A stretch of 64,000 nt of DNA from an uncultured Naasia sp. (GTDB lineage: Bacteria > Actinomycetota > Actinomycetes > Actinomycetales > Microbacteriaceae): positions 34,523 through 98,522 of the forward strand of contig CAJYYA010000011.1 in assembly GCA_913778905.1 (NCBI GenBank), in the 5' to 3' direction. The notes under the pieces are model-generated. The model saw only the letters and a list, made by a program, of their open reading frames with translations, made no database searches and had not been told where the DNA came from. Below are positions 16,096 to 23,346 of this stretch, piece after piece. The position numbers were made by a program, and so were the translations under genes. Position 1 is the first letter of the stretch. Every line of letters begins with the position of its first letter.

Positions 16096-17298
16096 ATGAC
16101 CGACGACACCACCACGCCCCCCGAGGGCCGCGCGATCGGCGACGTCACCATCGGGCCGGACGGCGTGATCCGACGGGGCACGTTCCAGAGCCCTGGAACC
16201 GCCGCGCCGGAGACGTCCGACGAGGTCGAGCGTGCGACGGACGACGTCGAGATGGTTCCGCCGCCCAAGTCGGCTGTCGCCCATGCCGGAGCGACCGGCG
16301 CGGCCACCCCATCGGCGCCGCCGCCCGTCTCGTCGACGTCGCACGCCAACGTGACACCGACCTCGACCGACTCGAACGCCGGTTCCGCGGACTCGACCCA
16401 TTCCGCGACGGCCGCGTCGTCGGACGAGCGAGTAGTCGACGCGTCGGACACGACCCATGAGACGCCGGGCTCCGCGCAGTCCGCGCCTGTCGCCACCTCG
16501 ACCGGTGCGAGTACCGCCGCGTCGGCCACTGCCGACCCGCCCACGCGGGAGGACTCCGAGCCTGCCCGTCACGATGAGCATCACGCCGCGAACACCGCAG
16601 CCGGCGCCGCCCCGGCGGCGTCCGTCGTCGAGCCGGCGCCCCCGCTCGCGGAAGCCGAGAAGCAGGCACCGGCCGGGACGGTCCCGGTGGCCGTCGCCGG
16701 TGCGACAGGGGAGGTGCCGCGCACCATCTACGTCGAGGCGCCCACGCCTCCGAAGAAGAAGGGCAATCGCGGCGTCGGGATCCTCATCTCCCTTCTGGCG
16801 AGCCTCGTATTCACCATCGTGTGGGCGGGCGTCTCTGCCGCCATCCTCGCCATCGCCGTCCCCGCATCCGAATTCGCGGAGAGCTACAGCGGCTTCATCG
16901 CGAACCCGGCCTGGTGGGTTCCCGTGATCACGTTCTTCATCGGACTCGTGATCATCGTGTCGATCCTGAACCGTGCGGGATGGGCTTTGTACATCATCGG
17001 CGGGCTTCTCGTCGGGCTGCTCGCCTATGCCGGGTACGTGGGCGGTGCGATGATCTCTACGGCCGGACAGCTCAGCCCCGCCGAGGTGCAGGGTTTCCTC
17101 ATCCGCACCGGGCTCAACCCGCTGGCGATCGCGGTCGGCATCACGGCGCGCGAGGTGTCGATCTGGACGGGTGCGGCGATCGCCGCCCGAGGACGCCGGG
17201 TCAAGGCACGCAACCTCGAGGCGCGGGCGCAGTTCGACCGCGAGTCGGCCGAGCGCCGCGCCGAGTACGAGCGGGTCCGCGCCGGCTTCGCCGCCTGA
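16096..17298 (+). CDS. Conserved membrane protein, unknown function, long disordered N-terminus
   Basis: 400 residues, not recognised as a named family. Residues 1 to about 220 are Ala/Thr/Pro/Ser-rich and probably disordered, apart from a short folded motif at the start (GDVTIGPDGVIRRGTFQSP). Then a basic patch (PPKKKGNRG), four hydrophobic helices (about 232-255, 272-293, 297-318 and 338-357) and a charged C-terminal coil (EARAQFDRESAERRAEYERV). Ribosome-binding site AAGGCGGG before ATG 16096; TAGACT at 16042 could be the -10 of its own promoter. It sits between pilus and flagellar genes; a link to either is only positional. Confidence 0.7.
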   Translation: MTDDTTTPPEGRAIGDVTIGPDGVIRRGTFQSPGTAAPETSDEVERATDDVEMVPPPKSAVAHAGATGAATPSAPPPVSSTSHANVTPTSTDSNAGSADSTHSATAASSDERVVDASDTTHETPGSAQSAPVATSTGASTAASATADPPTREDSEPARHDEHHAANTAAGAAPAASVVEPAPPLAEAEKQAPAGTVPVAVAGATGEVPRTIYVEAPTPPKKKGNRGVGILISLLASLVFTIVWAGVSAAILAIAVPASEFAESYSGFIANPAWWVPVITFFIGLVIIVSILNRAGWALYIIGGLLVGLLAYAGYVGGAMISTAGQLSPAEVQGFLIRTGLNPLAIAVGITAREVSIWTGAAIAARGRRVKARNLEARAQFDRESAERRAEYERVRAGFAA

Positions 17299-17672
17299 GG
17301 CGGGCCTCGATACGCCTGCGGCTACTCGGCCGGTCTCGGTACGGGGCGCTTCGCGGCCCCTACTCGACCTCCGGAATTCCGGACGTCGAGTAGGCCGCTA
17401 GGCCGTATCGAGAGCAGCGCAACGTGACCTTCGGGTTTGGGGCCTCGGTACGCCTTCGGCTACTCGGCCGGTCTCGGTACGGGGCGCTTCGCGGTCCCTA
17501 CTCGACCTCCGGAATTCCGGGCGTCGAGTAGGCCGCTAGGCCGTATCGAGACGGCTCGAGTAGCGAAGCGTATCGAGAGCAGCGCAGCGCGACCTTCGGG
17601 TCGGGCCTCGATACCCCTGCCCTACTCGACCTCCGGAAGGCGGCGGCGTCGAGAGCGCTCCCCCTGCTCGCT
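17299..17672. repeat. Array of Microbacteriaceae-type intergenic palindromic repeats
   Basis: No gene. Two nearly identical units (about 17305-17436 and 17443-17605) and a partial third (17606-17636). Each combines short arms such as CTCGATACGCC, GGCTACTCGG, CTACTCGACC and GTCGAGTAGG that fold into nested hairpins. CCGGAATTCCGG is a perfect palindrome inside both full units. The units separate the pilus region from the convergent end of the fliW operon. They resemble REP/BIME elements: mRNA stabilisation, termination or simply a mobile repeat are possible. Confidence 0.8.
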
Positions 17673-18062
17673 TCAGGCGGCCGGGCGGACCAGTTCGGCA
17701 CGGACCGGGAAGTCGGTGCCCTCGAGGATGACCTGCATCGCGCGTCCGCCGTCGACGACGGCGACTGGGGCGAGCAGGTTGACGACAGGGCCGCCGTCGC
17801 CGGCGGTCGCGACCACGAACACGTCGACCTCGGCGTCGGCTGCATCGCCGCGCAGCTCGGCCAGCGCAGCGGCGGGAAGCGTCGGGCTGTAGTCCGGGAC
17901 GTAGACGGACGTCTGCACGAGGAAGAGGCGGATGCCCTCATCCGTGCGGCTCTCGAGCGAGAACAGGCCCACCGCTCCGTCGACCGGCTCGAGGCGGTAG
18001 TCGACATGCGGATGCAGCCCGGGCAGCGGGTGCAGGAATTCGAGATCCATCGGATCGATCAT
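17673..18062 (-). CDS. fliW: Flagellar assembly factor FliW
   Basis: 129-residue beta-barrel protein. It binds flagellin, and when free it binds CsrA and relieves CsrA repression of flagellin mRNA (the partner switch known from Bacillus subtilis). FliW signatures: PLPGLHPHVDYRLEPVD at the N-terminus, the GLFSLES-like core, and the DVFVVATAGDGGPVVNLLAPV strand pair. Start by ATGA overlap with flgL, so flgN-flgK-flgL-fliW is one operon. Its partner csrA is at 61606. Confidence 0.92.
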   Translation of the reverse strand: MIDPMDLEFLHPLPGLHPHVDYRLEPVDGAVGLFSLESRTDEGIRLFLVQTSVYVPDYSPTLPAAALAELRGDAADAEVDVFVVATAGDGGPVVNLLAPVAVVDGGRAMQVILEGTDFPVRAELVRPAA

Positions 18063-18961
18063 GACAGGTAGGACAGCAGGGTTGGCTGCAGCACCCGCGA
18101 GGTGACCGCGAGCGAGGTCTGGTAGGCGCTCTCCTGCAGCTTCAGATCGAGCAGGATCTTGACCGGGTCGACGTCTTCGATGCTCGAACGACGCGACTCG
18201 AGGCCGAGGGCGAGGGCCGATCCGCGCTCCGACGCGGCGTCGATCCGTGCCCCGGCGATACCGGCGACACCGAGCTGGCGGGAGAGCGCCGACTGGTGAG
18301 CGGTCAGAGTGTCGATAGCCGGACCCGTGTCGCCTCCGGCGCGAACGGTCGCGGCGAGCGAATCGATGGCGGCGAACACCGACGAGGCGCCCGATCCGAA
18401 CGCGGCGGTCCCGTCGACGTCGACGCGGATCGTCTCGGTCGCCGAGACGCGACGTTCGACACCGGCTGACCCGGACGGCGAGGCGGCGAACGTGTAGGGG
18501 GCGGCTGTCTGGTCGAAGGGGGAGCCTATGGCGCCCGCCGCGAAGACGGAGCGACCCTGTACCTGGGTCTTGGCCTGACCCAGCAGGTCGTCGCGGATGC
18601 CTTCGAGCTCCTTCGCGATGGACTCCCGGGCTGCGGGCGTCATGAGGGCTCCGTTGCCGGCCTGGACGGCGAGCGCACTGGCCCGGCGGACGAGGTCGGC
18701 GGAGTTCGTCAGGGCTGCCGAAGCGGCGTCGGTCCAGGCGGTGCCGTCGGCGCCGTTCGCCTGGTAGCGAGCCTGAGCGGCCAGCTCGGAACGGATCCGG
18801 AGCGCTGCGGCGGCACCGGTCGGGTCGTCGGAGGGGCGCTGGATGTTGGATCCGGAGGTGGCCTTGGCCTGCAGCTTGGCCAGTTCGGCCCGTGACGCGC
18901 GCAGGTCGCGCTCAGCCGAGGTGAACTGCTGCGCCTGGGTGACTCGTCCGATCGTGGTCAT
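18059..18961 (-). CDS. flgL: Flagellar hook-filament junction protein FlgL (HAP3)
   Basis: Joins hook to filament together with FlgK. 300 residues. N-terminal flagellin-like helix (VTQAQQFTSAERDLRASRAELAKLQ) with IQRPSDDPTGAAAALRIRSEL, and a C-terminal helix (DPVKILLDLKLQESAYQTSLAVTSRVLQPTLLSYLS in the last 36 residues). The start at 18961 was chosen because it begins MTTIGRVTQ, matches family N-termini and overlaps the flgK stop as ATGA; the frame continues open upstream without homology. Confidence 0.93.
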   Translation of the reverse strand: MTTIGRVTQAQQFTSAERDLRASRAELAKLQAKATSGSNIQRPSDDPTGAAAALRIRSELAAQARYQANGADGTAWTDAASAALTNSADLVRRASALAVQAGNGALMTPAARESIAKELEGIRDDLLGQAKTQVQGRSVFAAGAIGSPFDQTAAPYTFAASPSGSAGVERRVSATETIRVDVDGTAAFGSGASSVFAAIDSLAATVRAGGDTGPAIDTLTAHQSALSRQLGVAGIAGARIDAASERGSALALGLESRRSSIEDVDPVKILLDLKLQESAYQTSLAVTSRVLQPTLLSYLS

Positions 18962-20346
18962 CGTCCGACCACTCCTGTTCTGTTGATGAGGGTGTCGAGC
19001 ATCTCGTCCATCGCGGTCATGACGCGGGCCGCGCCCTGGAAGGCGTGCTGGTAGGTCAGCATGTCGAGGGTCTCCTCGTCGACGTCGACCGCGGTGCGCG
19101 AGAGACGATCGGCGGTGACGATGGACTCGGCGGCCTCGGCGGCGTTCGCACTCGACGTCGCGTCGCGGCTCGCCGCCCCGGCCGCGCCCACCCAATCGGT
19201 CCATGCGGTCGACGGGCTGCCCGCTCCGTGGGCGATACTCGAGATGGCGTCCGCGGCCGATGCCCCGGTCGCGGTTCTGACGGCGATGCCGGCGGCGTCG
19301 GTCGGCACGATGCGGAGTCCCTGCGCGGCGGGCACTCCCGGGGTGAACGCGAAGAAGTCGTGACCGGTCGTGCCGTCGGCCAGCGTGCCGGTCGAGTGGA
19401 TCCCGTTGACCTGCGAGGCGAGGGAGGTCGCGATGCGGTCGTACACGGCCGCGGACTCCGCCCAAGCTCCGCCTTTGCCATCGGGTCGAGCGGGGGCCAG
19501 CGTCTGAATACGAGCTGCGAGCGATCCGCCGCCCAGCTCGGCAGCCGAGCCCGGGCGGTCGGCCCACCGCACCTGCACGGGATCGGTCGAGGAGCCCGCC
19601 ATCGTCTGCGAGCCCGTGAGGACCAGGTGGCGCGCCGAGGTGCCGTCGACGAGGAGGGAGCCGCCGATGGTGACGGCGACGGTGCCGTCGTCATCTGCCG
19701 AGGCTTGAGCGCCCGTCATGCGGGTGAGGGTGGCCACGAGCTGATCCCGTTGGTCGAGCAGCGGATTGGCATCCTGCCCTCGGGATTTCGCCACGAGGAT
19801 CTGGCCATTGAGTTCAGCGATCGCGTCGGCGGTGCCGTTGATGCGATCGACGTCGGTGGCGGTCTCGCCCCGTGCCCTGTCCCACCCCGCCTGCGAGGCG
19901 CGGGACGAATCGGCGAGAGCCTGCGCCACGGACTGCGACGCGGAGAGTGCGGTCCGGGCTGCGGTGGGGTCCGACGGGTTGTTGGAGAGCGCCTGGAAAC
20001 TCGACCACATGGTGTCGAGGCGGGCGGAGAGACCCGTGGCGGAGGGCTCGCCCGTCACGTCCTCGATGGCCGAGGCCGTCGTCGCGACGACGTCGCGATA
20101 GGCGCTGACCGAACCCGCGTTGCGCACCGCGGCGTCCGCGAGCGCGTCGGACATGCGACGGATCCCGGTCACCGTCACGCCGGCCTCGTGGGTGGAGACC
20201 GCGGGGACCGTGGAGGTCTGATCGACCGTTCGCCGGACATACCCCGGTGTGTTCACGTTGGCGATGTTGCCGCCGACCACATCGAGCCCGGTGCGCGCGG
20301 CGGCCAGACCGGAGAAGGCCGCGCGTATCCCGCCGAAAGTGCTCAC
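18958..20346 (-). CDS. flgK: Flagellar hook-associated protein FlgK (HAP1)
   Basis: 462 residues. N-terminal rod/hook signature (GIRAAFSGLAAARTGLDVVG and NIANVNTPGYVRR), a central region with GLSARLDTMWSSFQALSNNPSDPTAR-type sequence near residue 105, and a C-terminal helix with TYQHAFQGAARVMTAMDEML. Exported by the flagellar type III system and chaperoned by FlgN. GTG start one base after the flgN stop. Normal length for Gram-positive FlgK. Confidence 0.95.
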   Translation of the reverse strand: MSTFGGIRAAFSGLAAARTGLDVVGGNIANVNTPGYVRRTVDQTSTVPAVSTHEAGVTVTGIRRMSDALADAAVRNAGSVSAYRDVVATTASAIEDVTGEPSATGLSARLDTMWSSFQALSNNPSDPTAARTALSASQSVAQALADSSRASQAGWDRARGETATDVDRINGTADAIAELNGQILVAKSRGQDANPLLDQRDQLVATLTRMTGAQASADDDGTVAVTIGGSLLVDGTSARHLVLTGSQTMAGSSTDPVQVRWADRPGSAAELGGGSLAARIQTLAPARPDGKGGAWAESAAVYDRIATSLASQVNGIHSTGTLADGTTGHDFFAFTPGVPAAQGLRIVPTDAAGIAVRTATGASAADAISSIAHGAGSPSTAWTDWVGAAGAASRDATSSANAAEAAESIVTADRLSRTAVDVDEETLDMLTYQHAFQGAARVMTAMDEMLDTLINRTGVVGR

Positions 20347-20347
20347 G

Positions 20348-20824
20348 TCAGGCCCGGCGGTCGATCAGGGCGGCACCGGCGTTGCGAGACCCGGTGTAGG
20401 AGTCGGCCGAGCCGGTGCCGTCGAGTCGTGACAGCGTGTCCTTCGTCGCGCGCTGGGCCGCACGCAGGTGCTGGAGGTTGATGTCGCGAACACGGGCGAT
20501 CTCGTGGGCCTGCGCCGTCAGGGCTTCGAGATGGGAGGTGAGGATCTCGCTCCAGGCGGGTGAGGGCGCTGCCTCAGCGAGCTCGCGAAGTGTCGCTCCG
20601 TCGTCCAGGCCCCACTCGTGCGCCACGGCTGCGCTCTCGACCGTGCGCTGCAGCTCCGATGTGCGGAGCCGGTCGAGCACTTGCTCGACCTCCTTCGTGG
20701 CGAAGGGGATCCACTTGGTCTTGCCTGCGGCGAGGAGGAGGTGCTCCTCCTCCAGTTTGAAGACGAGCAGGTCCAACATCTCGCGCTCGCGCCACAGCAG
20801 TGTGGACAGCTCGTTGGCACCCAT
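20348..20824 (-). CDS. flgN: Flagellar export chaperone FlgN
   Basis: 158-residue helical protein, cytoplasmic chaperone for FlgK and FlgL. The N-terminal FlgN helix pattern (ELSTLLWREREMLDLLVFKLEEEHLLLAAG) is well preserved, followed by KWIPFATKEVEQVLDRL and a C-terminal coil ending with NAGAALIDRRA. First gene of the minus-strand operon, divergent from fliA across a 292-base region. Confidence 0.9.
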   Translation of the reverse strand: MGANELSTLLWREREMLDLLVFKLEEEHLLLAAGKTKWIPFATKEVEQVLDRLRTSELQRTVESAAVAHEWGLDDGATLRELAEAAPSPAWSEILTSHLEALTAQAHEIARVRDINLQHLRAAQRATKDTLSRLDGTGSADSYTGSRNAGAALIDRRA

Positions 20825-20904
20825 GGGGTCGGTCCTTCTCGGGTCGGTCGTGAGTGGGATCTCGTGCGGATCGAGGGAGATCTATTCGGGGTCGTAGTCA
20901 CAAC

Positions 20905-20916
20905 TGTCGGCCGACA
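20905..20916. promoter_or_regulatory. Perfect 12-bp palindrome between flgN and fliA
   Basis: TGTCGGCCGACA is fully self-complementary. Its position between two divergent early/late flagellar operons makes it a candidate operator for a dimeric regulator. No protein is assigned. Confidence 0.35.
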
Positions 20917-20944
20917 TCCCGGTGTCGTAAGTAGACACGCAGGG

Positions 20945-20953
20945 CCACGGATG
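20945..20953 (+). promoter_or_regulatory. Candidate CsrA site in the fliA leader
   Basis: CCACGGATG matches the GGA-containing CsrA recognition core (ACA-R-GGAUG type) and the cores in the flagellin, flgB and flbD leaders. It lies immediately 5' of the leader terminator, so CsrA binding could affect the terminator fold. Here the flanks give only weak hairpin support. Confidence 0.45.
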
Positions 20954-20956
20954 TAC

Positions 20957-20981
20957 AGCCCCCGGGATGGGGGCTTTATTT
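20957..20981 (+). terminator. Intrinsic terminator inside the fliA leader (attenuator candidate)
   Basis: AGCCCCC (20957-20963), loop GGGAT, GGGGGCT (20969-20975), then TTATTT. It is oriented toward fliA, 136 bases before the fliA start, and no + strand gene precedes it. A transcript reading into fliA must therefore pass it. Upstream, GTGTC (20922-20926) pairs with GACAC (20934-20938), while GACACGC (20934-20940) can alternatively pair with GCGTGTC (20988-20994) around the terminator. Confidence 0.65.
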
Positions 20982-21116
20982 CGACCGGCGTGTCAGCGTC
21001 CAATATGTCTTGAAGGTCCCTTATTTTCAGATCAGCCCCCGAGTCGGGGGCGGCGGAGGGGTCCGCGGTCGTGGTGCAGAGGGGTCTGCGCCTCGTGAGG
21101 AATCGGGGAAAGCTCA

Positions 21117-21974
21117 GTGGGGGAACAGCGCTCTCTGCGCGCGCGCAACGCGCTCGTCGAGGAGAATCTGGCGTTCGTCGGATACCTCGTGAACGACGTG
21201 TGGTCACGTGCCACCCACCTGTCGCGGGACGAGCTGGCATCCGCGGGCGCGTTGGGTCTGGTCATGGCAGCCGAGACCTTCGACGAGTCTCTGGGTGTGC
21301 CGTTCGGAGCGTACGCTCGCCGCCGGATCCTCGGCGCGATCGCCGATGACATGCGTTCCGCCGACTGGGCGAGTCGGACCACGCGCAAACGGATCAAGGA
21401 GTCGCTGTCCGTTCAGGAGAGCCTGACGTCCGCGCTGGGCCGGGTCCCCTCGGTCGACGAGCTCGCCTCCGCGCTCGGCACGGACCGCCAGTCCGTCAGC
21501 GAGGCTCTCGCCGACGCGGGCCGCACGGTGACCAACTTCGACGACTCCGCGGCCGATCAGATCGCCGCCGATGTCGTCTCTCCCGAGGAGGGTCTGCTGG
21601 TCGACGAGAGGCAGCGCTACGTCCTCGCAGCGGTCGCCGCGCTCCCCGAGCGGATGCGCTTCATCGTCGAGCAGGTGTACTTCGGGGAGCGGACCGTCGG
21701 CGAGATCGCGAGCGAGCTCGGCATGACCCACTCCGCCGTCTCCCAGCAGCGTGCGGAGGCCGTCCGACTCATGCGCGACGGTCTCGAAGCTCACTACCCG
21801 GACGCCCCCGTCGTGAGCGAGGCGGAGCCCGTCGTGCATTCGCGCATCGCGCCCGCACGCAGGGGTGCGTATGTCGCCCGTTTCGGTGAGTTCGTCGCCG
21901 CTCAGGCGCTGCGCACCGAGACCGTCGGCGCCGTCCCCGGCGACGACCGGCCCGTCGTCGCGCGCCTCGCGTGA
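21117..21974 (+). CDS. fliA: Flagellar sigma factor FliA / WhiG-type sigma-28
   Basis: Directs RNA polymerase to late flagellar promoters. 285 residues. Region 2 (FVGYLVNDVWSRATHLSRDELASAG to ARRRILGAIADDMRSADW, about 20-85), region 3 (RIKESLSVQESLTSALGR) and region 4 helix-turn-helix (RTVGEIASELGMTHSAVSQQRAEAV, about 195-220) are all visible; domain 1.1 is absent as in group 3 sigmas. The C-terminus after about residue 235 extends beyond the usual end. GTG 21117 with GGGGAAAG upstream. The promoters at 22016, 25469 and 50999 are probable targets. Confidence 0.92.
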   Translation: MGEQRSLRARNALVEENLAFVGYLVNDVWSRATHLSRDELASAGALGLVMAAETFDESLGVPFGAYARRRILGAIADDMRSADWASRTTRKRIKESLSVQESLTSALGRVPSVDELASALGTDRQSVSEALADAGRTVTNFDDSAADQIAADVVSPEEGLLVDERQRYVLAAVAALPERMRFIVEQVYFGERTVGEIASELGMTHSAVSQQRAEAVRLMRDGLEAHYPDAPVVSEAEPVVHSRIAPARRGAYVARFGEFVAAQALRTETVGAVPGDDRPVVARLA

Positions 21975-21993
21975 AGTGACGTCCCCAGAACCA

Positions 21994-22014
21994 TGCCCCC
22001 CTTTCGGGGAGGGC
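21994..22014 (+). terminator. Hairpin after fliA
   Basis: GCCC-CCC, loop TTTC, GGG-(GA bulge)-GGGC lies 20 bases after the fliA stop. There is no T-run, so it may only be a partial terminator or mRNA 3' end. It ends just before the -35 of the flagellin promoter. Confidence 0.4.
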
Positions 22015-22015
22015 C

Positions 22016-22044
22016 GCTAACGACTGCGCCGTCGGCGACGATAG
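22016..22044 (+). promoter_or_regulatory. Sigma-28-like promoter of the flagellin gene
   Basis: GCTAACG (22016-22022), 15 bases, ACGATAG (22038-22044). The two boxes and the 15-base gap match the elements at 25469 and 50999 and resemble the FliA/WhiG consensus (TAAA, about 15, CCGATAA). The predicted transcript start near 22051 gives a 54-base leader. Confidence 0.7.
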
Positions 22045-22059
22045 CTCGCTGATGTCGGA

Positions 22060-22098
22060 CCACGGATGGACCGGCGCGAATCCCACAACTCACGGAGG
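22060..22098 (+). promoter_or_regulatory. Two candidate CsrA sites in the flagellin leader
   Basis: Site 1, CCACGGATGG (22060-22069), folds as CCA-CGGA-TGG with GGA in the loop. Site 2, CACGGAGG (22091-22098), is the ribosome-binding site itself. The GGA triplets are 30 bases apart. This is the arrangement known for Bacillus subtilis hag, where a CsrA dimer bridges an upstream site and the Shine-Dalgarno. The protein pair csrA/fliW is present in the window. Confidence 0.6.
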
Positions 22099-22104
22099 AA
22101 CACA

Positions 22105-23256
22105 ATGGGTTTCCAGATCAACACCAACGTCAGTGCGCTGAACACGTACCGCAACCTGTCGAGCACGCAGAACTCGATGTCGAAGTCGCTCGAGAAGCTC
22201 TCGAGCGGTCTCCGCATCAACCGCGCCGCTGACGACGCGGCCGGCCTCACCATCTCCGAGGGCATCAAGTCGCAGGTGAACGGCCTCGCGGTCGCCTCCC
22301 GCAACGCCCAGGACGGCATCTCGGTCGTGCAGACGGCCGACGGTGCTCTGGGTGAGGCGCAGACCGTTCTCCAGCGTCTGCGCGACCTCGCCGTTCAGGC
22401 CGGAAACGACTCGAACAGCGACGAGGCACGCACCGCCATCAGCACCGAGGCGACCAGCCTCGTCTCGGAGCTCGACCGTATCGGCAAGTCCGTGAACTTC
22501 AACGGGAAGAACCTGCTCGACGGGTCCACCAGCAACATGAGCTTCCAGGTGGGCGCCGACGGCGACACCCAGAGCCAGGTGTCGCTGAACCTGTCGGGTG
22601 CGAACCTCGTGTCGGTCGCCTCGTCGCTCAGCGCCTCGGGCAAGACCACGTTCACCACGGATGACACCAAGGTCACCTCGCTGACGGCCGCCTCGACCTT
22701 CACCTCGACGAAGGGCGGAGTCGCCACCAGCGTCTCGGTCGACATCAGCTCGACCACCTCGGTGGCCAGCGCCGTCGACGCGCTCAACTCGAACGCGGCC
22801 TTCAGCTCGAAGTTCTCCGCGGTCCTGGTGAAGGACAACGCCGGCGTGACCACCGGATTCTCGGTGGCGGCGAAGGATGGCGGAGTGGTCTCCGTCGACG
22901 CGACATCGGCTGGTGCCGGTGCTCTCGGCGCCGGCGTGGCGACCAGTGCCGCCATCAGCTTCGGTTCGGCCTCGGCCGCGCAGTCGTCGATCAACGCCAT
23001 CGACGCGCAGATCAACGCCGTGTCGACTCAGCGTTCGGCCCTCGGTGCGCTGCAGAACCGTTTCGAGAGCGCGATCAACACCATCGCGGTCTCGAGCGAG
23101 AACCTGACCGCGGCCCGCAGCCGCATCACCGACGTCGACATGGCGAAGGAGATGGTGAACTACACGCGTTCGCAGATCCTCAGCCAGTCCGGCACGGCGA
23201 TGCTCGCGCAGGCCAACCAGGGCCCGCAGCTCGCGCTGCAGCTGCTCCGCGGCTGA
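22105..23256 (+). CDS. fliC: Flagellin
   Basis: Filament subunit, 383 residues. The conserved N-terminal D0/D1 domain (INTNVSALNTYRNL, KSLEKLSSGLRINRAADDAAG) and C-terminal D1/D0 domain (ENLTAARSRITDVDMAKEM to MLAQANQGPQLALQLLRG) are intact. The variable middle (about 170-290) is Ser/Thr/Val-rich with few charged residues and would form the surface D2 domain. No cysteine. Strong GGAGG ribosome-binding site overlapped by a candidate CsrA site; sigma-28-like promoter upstream. Clients of FliS and FliW are encoded nearby. Confidence 0.97.
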   Translation: MGFQINTNVSALNTYRNLSSTQNSMSKSLEKLSSGLRINRAADDAAGLTISEGIKSQVNGLAVASRNAQDGISVVQTADGALGEAQTVLQRLRDLAVQAGNDSNSDEARTAISTEATSLVSELDRIGKSVNFNGKNLLDGSTSNMSFQVGADGDTQSQVSLNLSGANLVSVASSLSASGKTTFTTDDTKVTSLTAASTFTSTKGGVATSVSVDISSTTSVASAVDALNSNAAFSSKFSAVLVKDNAGVTTGFSVAAKDGGVVSVDATSAGAGALGAGVATSAAISFGSASAAQSSINAIDAQINAVSTQRSALGALQNRFESAINTIAVSSENLTAARSRITDVDMAKEMVNYTRSQILSQSGTAMLAQANQGPQLALQLLRG

Positions 23257-23271
23257 TCCGGTTAGGTGCCG

Positions 23272-23302
23272 GCGGCGCGATCGGATCCCCCGACCGCGCC
23301 GC
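23272..23302 (+). promoter_or_regulatory. Strong hairpin between flagellin and fliD
   Basis: GCGGCGCGATCGG (23272-23284) pairs with 23290-23302 at 12 of 13 positions around a 5-base loop. No T-run follows. It probably stabilises the flagellin mRNA 3' end and limits read-through into fliD, setting the large flagellin:cap ratio. Confidence 0.6.
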
Positions 23303-23346
23303 TGGTGCCGCTCCGCCCACTGCTCGACGACGAAGGGTCCGAGGTC

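Larger units (their letters stand above)
20825..21116. promoter_or_regulatory. flgN-fliA divergent intergenic region
   Basis: No gene. It holds, on the + strand, a perfect palindrome (20905-20916), the CCACGGATG core (20945-20953), an intrinsic terminator (20957-20981) and a GCCCCCG/CGGGGGC hairpin (about 21035-21051) before the fliA ribosome-binding site. Promoters for both divergent operons should be here, but I could not identify convincing -35/-10 pairs. Confidence 0.6.

Noticed and set aside
20825..20905. Sigma-28-like promoter for flgN on the minus strand (CCGAATAG)
   Set aside because: A -10-like text is present but nothing resembling GCTAACG lies 15 bases upstream.
20934..20994. GACACGCAGGGCC in the fliA leader as a GEMM-type c-di-GMP aptamer
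   Set aside because: It looks like the start of the motif but the tetraloop helix and second receptor helix are missing. Kept only as an attenuator candidate.
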